From: Hydractinia symbiolongicarpus
Lineage: Eukaryota; Cnidaria; Hydrozoa; Anthoathecata; Hydractiniidae
Assembly (NCBI RefSeq): GCF_029227915.1
Contig: NC_079883.1
Coordinates: forward strand, 28,148,001 to 28,212,000
Reading direction: 5' to 3'
DNA length: 64,000 bases
Part shown: in pieces, positions 33,397 to 45,300 of the stretch
Numbering within the stretch: position 1 is the stretch's first letter
Layout of the letters: each line of letters begins with the position of its first letter
Program-made: the position numbers and the translations under genes
Notes under the pieces: generated by a model
Databases searched by the model: none
Told to the model about the DNA's origin: nothing
What the model saw: only the letters and a program-made list of their open reading frames with translations

Positions 33397-36300
33397 ACAT
33401 ATATTTGGCATCCATAATTTACAAATGGTTCTTCTGCCTACAAAAAAACTATAAAAATCTATAAAATCTATAAGATCAGTAAAAAAATATATTGAATCTA
33501 AGTGCATAATGAAATAAATGGGCTCACAGAGTACGAAGTGGTGCCGGTAGAGTAAGTAGACACATTGAACAACGATGTAAGGACACACAAAAAAGGTAGA
33601 ACTATAATGAAAAGATGGGGGGAAATAGGTAGCCTACATGCATAGAGTTATTCACATTATTTGGATAAAACTTTGCACAAAGCACTATCGTGTAAAAATA
33701 ATTTGACTTTTTTGATAAATTCTTTATGGTTGACAACGGAACGAATATTGCCAGGAAGATCATTAAACAACGCTGATGAGCAATCCATAAACGTTTTTCG
33801 GAATGTGTCGCTTTGTAGTTTATTTTTGTTTTCTGCATCAGATCGCAGGCTTCGACCATTTTTGTACCATTTCAGTGTAAGGTATTCAGGTGAGCATTCG
33901 TCATACAACATCTTGTGTGCCAGTTTTAGTATCGATAAATTTACACGCTCTTGCACTGGCAGCCATTTCAGTATTACTAACACATCTGAAGAACAAAACT
34001 GGCAGCGACATTTAGAACTCTTTGTAACCTTTTCATTTGATATTGTGGAATATTATTATAGACAAGATTTCCGTAGTCTATCTTTGATAATATCAGTGCT
34101 TCAGCGAGATTCTTTCTCACGTGAAAAGGTGCCAAACGTTTCAATCGCTTTAATGTCGAAATCGTAGCGTATGATGATCTAATGATGTTATTCACATGTG
34201 TAGACCACGTCATATGTTCATCGAATGTTATGCCCAGTATTTTGAGAGAGGATACCCGCTCAATCTCAGCACCATTACTATGGAATTTGAATAAGTTACT
34301 GAAGTTTAAATTGTTTATACAGCTTAACTGGCTTGTCGAGTACATAATTGATTTTGTCTTTATGGAATTAAACATCAGATTGTTTATCTTTGACCATGTT
34401 GTTATTTGGTTAATGTCACTTTGAAGCTTTGCTGTTGCGATATCCATTTCTTTTAGTTTGAAGTGTATGTAAAGATTTGTGTCATCTGCGTACTGGATAG
34501 AATTACACGACGAATTCAACGATAGGTCAGAGACATAGATGTTGAACAAGATCGGACCAAGAATAGATCCCTGGGGAACACCGTATTTGATCAGCAAGGT
34601 GTCCGATTTTTTGTCATCAATTTGCACAAACTGCTGGCGATTTGACAAATAGTTAGAGATCAAATTGATGAATGCAGGAGACATTTGGAGTTTCTTCAAC
34701 TTATTAATCAGAACGTCATATTTCACAGTATCAAATGCTTTGGAGTAATCTGCTGACACTGATAAAGTTACTTCACCTCTTTGCATAGCCTTCAAAATGT
34801 CGTCCTTTAATTTTAAGAGTATCGTGATGCACGAGTGACCTTTGCGAAAACCAGATTGAGTTGAAGCGTAAATGTTATATCTATCAATGAAGTCACAAAG
34901 CTGTGATAAAATGACTTTCTCATATACTTTCGACAGTACAGGAAGTATTGATATTGGACGAAAATCTTCTAGTTGTGAAGCACCTGGAACTTTAGGTACC
35001 GGACAGATACGTGATTTCTTCCAGCATGTTGGAAATACGTTTGCATCGATGCAGTTATTCAAAATCTTTGTTAGGACTGGCGACAATTGGGCTGCGACTG
35101 GTTTTATGAATTTCGCTGGTATGTTATCACCACCAGTAGAGCAATCACTTCTCAATGAATTCAAATGTTTGAGAACATCCTCTTGGGTAGCGTGACGAAG
35201 GTCAAATAAATCCATTGCCGGTACAGCCTCATCATTCATGGTGGGAGAAATGTTTAACTCATTTGTATTGCTTAACTTTATTGCAATGGAATTGAAATAA
35301 TCATTGATGGTATCGGGATTCTGCCTGATTTGTTTGAACTGTGGTTTAATAATAGTTCTTATGGTTTTCCATACTTCCTTTGAACGGTTACTTGATAAAG
35401 CCTTTTGATAGAAGGTTCTTCTAGAGTGTTTGATAGCCTTCTTCAATTTATTTCTCGTTTCAACATACTCATGTTTAGCCTCTCTGTCATCACAAGATTT
35501 TAATTCACTACGAAGTTCATCAAGTTTCAGTTTCGACGATACAATGGATGGGTCCTTCATCCAGGGAGCTGGTGGTCGTGTAAATTTACACCTTTTCAAA
35601 GGAGCATGGCTATTAATGCAGGACAGTATGAGTTCATTCATAACATACAGTTGATCTTCCGGATCATCAAAAGTATCTATCAAGGAAAAAGGAATCTTCT
35701 CGATATCACTAATATATTCATCGATGTTCAACTGCTTCTCGTCACGTATAAATTTGTATCGTTTTTCGAATTTATCCTTTTTGATATTCATAACGATATG
35801 CGGGGCATCATGGTCAGAAATTTCATCGCACAATAAAACGTTCTCACTAACTACCTTTTCCGGTATATTACTAATAACATGATCAATAAGGGATGTCGAT
35901 TTTCGGGTTGGTTTTGTAATATGTTGTTTTAGGTCATAAGTCATAAGTGTATCTTGATATAATTCGATTGTGGATTTATCACCTTGTAATAAGTCGATAT
36001 TGAAGTCACCTGTAATTATGATAATACCGTCCCATTTTGCGGTGATGTGACGCAAAAGAATATCAAATCGTTCTAGCCAATCTTTTTTTTCTCTTTCTAT
36101 AGAAGATGGCTGATAAAATGTTCCAACTAGATATGAGTAATTTTTATTTCTACCTTTCACTTCGATCCAGACATGTTCGATAGAATTGTCGAGTTTGGTT
36201 ATGTCGTCTCTAGTTTTGTAAATAAGTTCGTCCTTGATGTACATTCCAACACCACCTCCTCGTTTATCAGTTCTGTTTTTATATTCAAATTGGTATCCTG

Positions 36301-36742
36301 GAATGTTTACATAATCAATCAATACCTGATTATTTTTTAACCATGTCTCGGACAACGTGATTATGTCAAATTTATGACATTCGAGCATGTATGAGAACTC
36401 GTCAAATGTGCTCGGTAAGGATTGCGTATTTAGATGGCAAATTTTCGTATGTTTTGGATTGCTTGGTATGGTTATTAATTCCTCGTATTCACCACCATCA
36501 CTCAGAATAGATGAGTACAATGCGCAAACATCACGTACATTCGAAAAGGGAAGCACAGTAAAATGGCAATCTGAACAGGTCCAATATTTCGGAATTCTAC
36601 CATTGAGTACTAAATTTGATTGGTTCAAACAAGCAGCGTGAGTGGTTTCCCAGCATGTATCACAAATGAATCGTCTTTGATTGCATTTAACACATTTCTC
36701 ACAGATTGAACAAGATGGAGCTTTCAATCCGCGTTGGAGTGC

Positions 36743-36769
36743 GGGACCAGGATTGCTTTCAACATCGCC
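36743..36769 (-). other. 2A-like ribosome-skipping motif in the LINE
   Basis: The nine codons read GDVESNPGP, matching the consensus D-V/I-E-x-N-P-G-P at which ribosomes skip the Gly-Pro bond. It lies 71 residues from the initiator Met and just before the PHD-like Cys cluster. Known 2A-like sequences occur near the N-terminus of some CR1-like retrotransposons (described in sea urchin) and of trypanosome retrotransposons. Activity here is inferred. Confidence 0.8.
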
Positions 36770-37279
36770 ACTCATTACAAGTTGTTGCATGGCACAATGG
36801 TTAGCATAATACAATACACGAGATTTACATCTTTTCACTTTTCCGCCATTAGGGGTTTGCGATATAGTATGCTGTTGATCAGTGATAGCAAAATCTGACC
36901 CATCGCGATAATTAAATATCAATAGAACTAAAATAATCTGAAAACACTTGAACTCCATCGTAGATGATTTGTTGCGTGAAGAAAATTATGACAAACTTTT
37001 TCGTTTACGTTATTTTACTTTCCATGAGTCAAAAACTGTAATTCTGTAGACAACCAACGATCATAAACCCACTGAATAATAATATCAAATACCAACTAAA
37101 TCAATATTAATAGCTGCAAGTTCGTGAGTGATTAAATAAGTAATATCGTATCAAAGAACACAAGTAAATCCAGCTCTTGTAAAAAACACGTCCGACCTCA
37201 AACACGTCCGACCTCCCACTTATAAAGTATTGTACCTTTACCGATGGTAAAATTCTTGTGTCTTTCGATTGCAATTCAT

Positions 37280-39007
37280 TCATTGTTGCAAGGTACAGAG
37301 AAGTAAGCCGTGCATAGTTGATTTGATTGTGCGCAAAAAATACTTCACGATGTTATCAAGAGAAGAGAAGTGCAGCCCCAATTCCTTAACGAGATGATCG
37401 AACAAGCGCTTATAATTTACTTTCTTGTATTTTTCTTCAAGCAAGTTGTTATATGATGCTTTGATACCGTTCATATCTAACACAACGTTTTCATCAAAAA
37501 GAAAAAATTTCATCATATCTATTAATTCAATATCTGCAATAACTTGTTTAACGTCTTCTAATTCTTGTACAAGTTCGGCATTTTATTTTACTGCTTGGCG
37601 TCGAATAGTCATCCAACGTTTTAAATGATACTGAACATCGTTGGCTACTGCATCGCATGCATTTGGGATATTGTTTATTCGAATCAAAAATCGAAGATTC
37701 TGAAGTTTATGAGCTATACCTGAAACATACGCTTGCCAATTCCATCAATTTGAGCTTGATGTAATTTATCCCTGTCTTTTTGAATAATAATACTTAGCCT
37801 TTTGTCGTGAGCTTTAATATTCAAAAGGAGTATCCTTTTTTCTTCGATACACACTTCATTTTTATTTCCTTATCATTACTATTCAATGATATCTCCTGAT
37901 ATCTTTTCTTCAATCTCTGAATCTTATTAATGTTTGTTACATCTTTCTAACATTGTCTGCAGCTGTAACATGTTCCAGCCTCTGATAGCAGTCATGTAAT
38001 CATAACATGTTTGTAAGTGTATCTTCCTTTACAGCTGTAAGTAATTTCAGAAGACCATCCAAGCGAGGAGGTATGACCAGCTATTACGGTTTCAAAACTA
38101 GCAGATACAAAATGTCTAATAAAATTGGCTTTTTGTTTCCCATTGAATTCACACCTTGGTCTGTAAATTATTGGTTTGTAAATTATCCCCTGTAGTGATT
38201 TAAACGATAAATTTCAATTAAAAAGAACGTTACCAAGGCGACCTAACACCTTGCCAAAATTCAACACAAAAGAGCACAAATGACGAAGTTATAGTCATTC
38301 TAATACTGGGTCAGTAAATTTACGGTCTGTATTTTATACAAACTATAAATGTTAATATCTCACGAACGACAAACTTCCAGTATGTGGTTTTCATATTTTT
38401 ATTGATCTTCTTGAACTCATCTTTCTAACCAATATAACATAATTTTTTTGCGAACTGTAAAAGTAATGACGTCACCTAATTTGGTCCTGCAGGACCAAAA
38501 TTATTAGCACCCATTTGTTTTTGCTTATTTCTGACCAAAAGAACAACTTCAGATAAAAAAATCACTTTCACCACGCATGTGCACACGAAGGACGCAGCAA
38601 GCCCTTACTTGTACCCAAGAATGACAATTTCATTGTAACAACTTTACATTGAAACGACTGGCATGGATTTGTTATTGTAGTGTTGATATTTTCTTTAATT
38701 GTGACTGTTTCCAGTTTTGTTAAATATGTTGTTTTATGTATGTCCTTCTTGCCTAAACCGAGTAATTTGTATATCGTGTATGGTTCACAAGATCTCCAAA
38801 AGATGAAAATGGCTGACCATGCCCAGAGCTATCAGATATATTAGCCGTTTTGAATTGTATAGTATTGCTATCTTTTTTACTAGTTTTAAGTTCGGAAAGT
38901 GATCTAATTATTTCTCTTATATTAATTCGTTGAAACAATGCACGCTCAGCCAAGGAGGTTGCAATTTTAGATATCCGAATTGATTCTTCATGTCTTTCTT
39001 TTTTCAT
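37280..39007 (-). pseudogene. Decayed transposon protein gene on the 5' side of the LINE
   Basis: Minus-strand pieces with protein-like composition: 39007-38753 (SIRISKIATSLAERALFQRI), readings with several stops at about 38060-37600, and 37516-37280 (NNLLEEKYKKVNYKRLFDHL). Together with the DHALEQ fragment at 33191-33360 they may be one transposon gene split by the LINE insertion; this is inference from position and strand. Many stops and frameshifts show it is non-functional. Confidence 0.4.
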
Positions 39008-39496
39008 TGCAATTCTTTTAACCTGACTTTAGTCAGTTACGAGAATATCACTATTAGACTTTTTGAAACGTTTTAAGGAAACTCACTCATTTTACGATCT
39101 CCTTTTTGTAAAACATACAGCACTTTCGGAACCAGAATCGGATTGTAGTTCCATGTCAAAGTATAGGACATGTTTTTTGGATTCTTTTAACGGCGATAAT
39201 GACACAATGATTTCATTTAATGACATGTCTAAAATTCAAAATATAAATTATTTTAACAGATAAACGAGATGGGTTTTGCAAGCTTTAACAATTTAATGAT
39301 GGATAAAGTTTTGCGATAAAGTGTCTAAAAAACATATTTTTGCGAATAATACTTGAAAGACATCATTATTTTTTTTTTAGAACATCATGGTCAGCCATTT
39401 TACCCTAGAAACAATTTTTGTGTCGGAAAAAAATGCCTTTATGATGTCATATCAAGGCATTATTCTTCCATGGTTACCGTGATACTGTCAAAACAT

Positions 39497-39780
39497 TTAC
39501 GCCGACAACATTTCTACGCCGACTACATTTTTACCCCGACAACATTTCTACGCCGACTACATTTCTACGCCGACAACATTTCTACGCCGACAACATCTAA
39601 ACGCTGAAACACCTTACGTATTTTGATTGACTGGTGGTGCCAATAAATATCTTTACATCGTCCTGCACGAAAATACCAACTAACCTCAACCCACCATTGG
39701 ACCAAATATGTCTGGTTTGTTGCCATTATCACATCAGTTTATTCTAGACGCTATTTAACGTAGACGTTAAAGATTTTAAA
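39497..39780 (+). repeat. Dispersed repeat with 17-bp minisatellite, copy 2
   Basis: Seven to eight units of AACATTTCTACGCCGAC and close variants (39497-39612), then the same non-repetitive block found after copy 1 (CGTATTTTGATTGACTGGTG through AACGTAGACG). Unit number and sequence differ from the copy at 27783-28140, so the array evolves while the flank stays constant. Confidence 0.8.
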
Positions 39781-39859
39781 CCGACCAAACGTATTTTTCA
39801 CAGGTTTAAATATAAAAAGGGAATGTGTTACGAAAAACTCAAACAAACTTATTTCCGAT

Positions 39860-40030
39860 CGGAGCCGACTAAACTATACGATGAGGTTGTTTCCTGCAAT
39901 TCGCACGGAATATGACCGTCGTACATTTAAGTTTATGGCAAGCAGAATATACAACACCTTGCCAAGAGACATTTCAAACGATAGTAATATGACTAGTTTT
40001 AAAGAAACATTTTCTGAGCATTTTAAGTAA
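39860..40030 (+). pseudogene. 3' end of another non-LTR retrotransposon ORF
   Basis: One frame reads MRLFPAIRTEYDRRTFKFMA, then SRIYNTLPRDISNDS, and ends MTSFKETFSEHFK plus TAA at 40028-40030. The pattern R.TF.F.....YN.LP..I.......FK..... is the usual C-terminus of LINE polyproteins (CR1/L2/Rex type). Only this tail is present, as expected of a 5'-truncated insertion. Confidence 0.6.
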
Positions 40031-42349
40031 TTAATTTTTTCCACACTTTCTTGCGGTCTATGTTTTTGTTTGCTCTTCTTTCTTTTGCGACATGTTCTAC
40101 TCACTTTTAATCCATAGCTGTCTAGGCTTCCTTATTTTCAGTGGCTTTTTTTGACTTTTAACATATATACACATATATTAATATATTTGTTTTTTACAAT
40201 TTATAACTTTTTTCATATCCTTGTTGTTTGCTTTCACCTTTCCAACCGAGTCTATTGCGAGTTATTTTCACCCACTTAACGACTTCTATGGCGTGCATAC
40301 TTTCTCTGTTCCTTACTTTCAGTTAGTTCTTGGTGTGACATTTTTTAAATTGTTGATATTTATATAAAATCATATTTTTACTGAGTTTTGTCAAGTTTAT
40401 GCTAGAACTGCTGTTCGTTTCGTGCGCTTTGATTTATTTTAACCCAATCCCTGATCACCTAACAAACTTTGTTCCCAGATTATTAGCTTCACATTTTCGT
40501 TCTCTGATAATTCCAACAAATAGGCTATCGTATTTCGTTCATCGAAAGTTGGAATAACAAATTGTCCGATACTACTCACGTTATGTCAAGAAATGCGATT
40601 AAAGCGCGTTCGGACGTATCGCCAGAATTCAAATCGACTTGTGGTAATTCAATTCCAAAGACACTTTACATAGTTCGCCTTCGCAAAAACGGTTAACCTA
40701 ATGTTTCGAACAAACGCCTCCTTCTCTTATTAATGTGTTACACTGATGGCGTAATTGACGATAACGATATTGATGTTACGTAAAAAAAGTTTCATTGACA
40801 AGACATGAAAAAAATACAAGTTTGTTAAACGCCCCTTTCTTTAAATGCCTTCCTCGAAAAAAAATAACACGTTACGGATTTAGTTCATTAGATTTTTCCT
40901 TATAAATTTCCACTGTCGAGTCTACTCCATTTCATTTTGGGTGCACTATGTTTTCAACCTTGTCCCTAGGTTCTTGTTCTAAGCAGTTATTACGAAGTTA
41001 CCAACAGCGGGGGCGCTATTAAATTCATTAAACAGCAAAATACCCTGGAAGCCATGTCACTATGTTCAAATTTTGAGTATTCTAATTGGCCAAAAAAGCC
41101 TGGAAAAAGTTTTATGCAGGGGAATATCTGTATTTCGAAGTTGCAACGGTCAAGAAATTGTTTCAAAATTTGAAAATCGAGCTGGAGAGCGACAGATAGT
41201 GGTCAAGGTGCGTGTTTAAGGGAGAAGATCGAGAGTTAGGGTAGAGTCCACTGTACTCTGTGGAAGGAGTTGTCAAAACCTCGGTTCTAACTTGCGATTT
41301 CCGTGTGATGCGCTTGACTGTTTGTAGAATTCTATATAGCAACCAATAAAACGGTGTATTGGAGAAGAGAAGAGTGGGACGATAAAAATTCTTACACGAT
41401 AATTTTATGTAAGCTTATGGAAATTTCTGCAATGTACAGTTTGATGTTATCTCTTCTATGATAGGGGGATTCGGATAAGACAATAGATTTGTCAAGAACT
41501 TGTTAGCTCTATTCTGAAATAAAATTGGTATTATTTTCAACCAATCTGACAAAATTGTAATATTTTTACTGAAAAAATCGAGAATAATAGTCTAGAATCG
41601 CAATAATCTTTCTGGTATCATTTTGTTCAATCATGAAGGGAAGCAACACTGTCTAATAGAAGGTTCCAAAAATTTACGTGAGAACAATTACGTCCACCGT
41701 AGGTTTTCACTGCTGATTTTAATTTCACGAGACTTAAATTAACTGACTCCCTGAATTTTAAGGGATTTTTCATACAACCCTTAGTTGACTAACTATTGGA
41801 ACTAAAAAGTTATTCTAGAAAACTAAAAATGGGAGAACATCTTTTCTGAAAAAACAAAATATAAGAAATAATTGGAACAATAGGTGGTCTGAGTACGAGT
41901 CATGGAACACATGAATACACACATTACAAAGTTTAATTCTGCGACAGATGGGTCAAAAAACTAACTATATTCATGAAACAAAAATTTGCGATCAGCAGAT
42001 ACGAACTCTTTCTTAACAGTAAAAGAAAAAGAAGTTATGAAATATTTTTACCGCCACATAAACACAAACATGATTGGATAAGAAACTGTTACTGAAAAAT
42101 ATGTTTAACAACTTTAGCTCAATTGAAGCTACGCAACCAACACTAAGACTCGGTTTCCAACATAAAACGCAACCCGTGGAGCAACTGCTGTACAACAGTC
42201 ATCATTACGGGACTTTATTGGGAACTCATGCACAAACATGTGTCGAAGAGATTTCTATCTATGCAACAGTTGCACCACAATTACAGATTTTATCGGGAAC
42301 CAAGTCAAAGTTTTGTGTAGACTGATAATTCTTTTCATTGGTTTCCACT
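40031..42349. other. Intergenic region downstream of the CatSper-like gene
   Basis: It includes the presumed 3' UTR of the truncated LINE, a MITE-like end AACCTTGTCCCTAGG near 40957-40971, and the 3' side of the CatSper-like gene. A plus-strand ORF at 42074-42325 (83 codons) has mixed, protein-like composition but no recognised domain or splice context. Nothing else is supported. Confidence 0.35.
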
Positions 42350-45300
42350 TTATTCTTCAGCTACAGGGGTCATCACAGTTCGTTTAACAATGGGATCCTT
42401 TATAAACTGCGGCAAGATCGAGCTGCGACGTCTTATTGAAGACGTGCGTCTTTTGGCCACACCCGCTGCTGTCGGCTGTTCAGTGATGTCCATTTGATCT
42501 TGATAATGCTGCAGTGACGCGAGATAGCTAGAAAACGTACGAATTAAAAATTGTAAATATTTTTCTAATGATGGTATTTAAATTACTAACAGGGGCCAGA
42601 AACCGCTCAATTTGTTAGCCAGTATGTTAGCTTTTAACTACTTTGTTTAAATGTAAAAAATATTGTCAACATCTTACTTGAAGCTGTCTTGATTACCCAA
42701 CCAGAAAAAGAAGACCAAAGACCACAATCCCTTCTTACCGTAACTCTTGTTGGCGCTTTTGTACTTCGGCTTCTGCTTCGTGTTCTTTCGCTGTTCGTAT
42801 TTTAAAAACGAAAAATGTGATACTCAGGAATACTGCACATATAACAGCCCCAATTGTTATCGACAACCCAATAATTAACGTACGGCTATCGTCCGGCACA
42901 TTTATAACTTCGACGACGATGTAAGATTGAAGTTCGCACAAACTAAAACAAAATTGAGCTTTTGGAGATAAAAAAAGTGATTCTTTATGACGCTGATAGA
43001 AAATAAGGAAGAAAAATAATGGTTACACATACCTTACTGAGTTGTCAAGGCTTCCATACAATACATAGGTTCCTGTTTCCATAGGAGTCAATACAGTGTG
43101 ACCATCACTCTAAAAACACAACTGATTTTAAACTTTTCAATCGTTATATTAAAGGGGCTAGGAAACGATTCAATAAGCCTAATCCCCGCAATTTCTGAAG
43201 AATGGCGTGTAATAAACGGACCACTCAAAGGTCCAGGTGCAAGAAATTCTACACACTTAGAACCATATAGACATTTAGACAGCCTGTTTTTGAACAATAA
43301 TTTTTTATGATGAATTTGCCACTTTTTTATTTTTATTTTCGACAAAAGAAAATTTTTCCTTTATTATTCTTTTTGGCGGTAAAGTAAGGTACGGTCTGTA
43401 AAATGTATTTAATATCAGTAAATCGAAAGTTTGTTTTGACGAGGAAACAGAAACAACACTGAGAGCTGTATTTGTTAAAAAATGCTATATTACCAGCTTT
43501 AAGAAGGTAATCAATACCCCTAAAAAGATTTAAAAAAAATTATTGTTGCTTAGACTGGTTTTATGTACAATAAACTTGTTTGTTTCTGTGCAAAATTTGG
43601 AAGGATATAGCTAGCTAGTTTAAAAGGTTTAAAGTTATTTTATTAGAAAAATTGGCTTTAAAAGCAAGATAAGTAAATCATGGATATCCAATTATGTAGG
43701 GAAATTTTCTGTCATGATTAGTAATATTTGAATGCCAATGTGATATTTAAAATGATTTAAGTTGTTGTTTTTGTCCTCACTGATCATAAACTTTTCCCCG
43801 CCATTAGCTCGACTTCCGTGTAAGTCACTAAAATCGAAAACCAATTGCCGTTTCGTAGCACCTTTAATGCATATTAAACTAAAAGTTTGAAGCTGGTTAA
43901 AATATCTACCCGTAAATTTGTCTCAACATTATCTCCATAGACCAATGATAGGGGACCTTTAACTTCTAGATCATGCAACACATCATAAGTGAATCTATGA
44001 TAAAAAACCCAGCTATTTATGAGCAAGTGAATACTCCACAAAATCATAGTTACTTTAGGTTGGTCCAGAATATTACTTTAAGTCGCTATTTCAGCCAGTC
44101 AAATATTTATCAAGCAAAGGTCTCGTTTCCACTGTAGCAAAAAATAAAATAAAAAACTGTTCTAAACTCGATTGGCTCAAAAAAAAGAAAGAAGAAAACT
44201 CAAAACTCAAAATTTCTACGTACACAAAAATTTCTTTGCTTCCAAAAAAATTAGACACGCGAGACAAACTTAGGATATCTCAGGCAAGAATTTTTTTGCT
44301 ATTTCATGGCATATTACGTGAGAATAACATCCGTACATTTTCATATATATGTGTAACTCTTCGTCAAGCTGCAACTTTGAACAAGTCGTACGCTGAAAAA
44401 AGAAGCAAGTTTGAACATGTCACAAACTCAACTCACGACAGCTGATTAAACTTGACTAAGCGATGAGAAAAAACAAAATTACTGCACCTCTTCAGTAAGT
44501 CCAGGCAATGAAATAGAATTGGAGAATTCTCTAAACAATAAGTCTTGATCATTATATAATTTTCCCTTCTTATTGGTCAAGTGCGTACAGTCTGCAAACG
44601 GACAAGGTTTTTGTTAAGAGGAATGACACATCTTATTGACGTCAGTGACGACACTAAACTTTTTCCACATTTCTAAAGCTATACTTTCTCAGTTACTATA
44701 AACACACACTTACGTGATGTTAACTTCACTACACGATCGAGGTTTACTAGAATGTACAAGCACAATATATTTTAAAATAAAAACAAAGTTGGTATTCAAA
44801 ACGAGGCTGAATTAGATATCCAAAACGAGGTTAAATCATTAGAGACAATTTTACACTTTTGATTTCATTTGCTGGAAACGCAAGTTCAAAAATTCAAACA
44901 ACTGCAGAAATCTCAATACCTTGAGATTAACTGAAGATTTCTTCCAGGGAAACAGCCAATCGATAAAAACATCGTCTATAAAACAGAACAAGAATTAAGG
45001 CAGAGTAAAAACAATAAAAAACAGCATCAAATAAAAGAGCTAATAAATTTACTGTTAAGAACAATCACCTTTGGTTTGAGATATTCCGTATAATAACCAT
45101 CGTAGTTTAGAGGAGCAAGTGAGACTGTCGTTGCGCGTGGATACAATCTAACATAAAGTAATATAAAAAACAGGAAAAACACAAACTACAAAAACAGGAA
45201 TACAAAAAAAAGGGCGTTGATAGTCCAACCTATCACCAGATGAGTCGAGTTGAATTTCATAAGTCTAAAGTAGAATAAAAAATACGTAAAATGTAATAGA

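Larger units (their letters stand above)
33361..36958 (-). mobile_element. Nearly complete CR1/L2-type non-LTR retrotransposon
   Basis: The main ORF (36958 to 33977, 993 codons) has, in order: a hydrophobic N-terminus (residues 8-15); the 2A-like GDVESNPGP at 64-72; a PHD-like Cys cluster at 83-131 (CSIC, CVKC, CDTC, CSDC); an endonuclease at about 170-392 (LNTQS, SETWL, GDFNID, SDHDAP); and a reverse transcriptase at about 650-870 (GFRKGHS, SADYSKAFDTV, GVPQGSILGP, YADD at 823-826). The C-terminal domain goes on in another frame from 33983 to 33657 (WLPVQERVNLSILKLAHKML), so one frameshift near 33980 separates it. The 3' UTR ends in a trinucleotide tail at 33361-33396. The catalytic motifs are intact and only that frameshift is evident, which implies a young copy. 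Confidence 0.9.

Noticed and set aside
33661-36641. Plus-strand ORFs across the LINE (for example 33661-34167 and 34872-35195)
   Set aside because: They are antisense shadows of the minus-strand RT and endonuclease ORF.
43098-43310. 70-codon plus ORF
   Set aside because: It overlaps the exon 43033-43107 boundary in antisense and lies otherwise in an intron.
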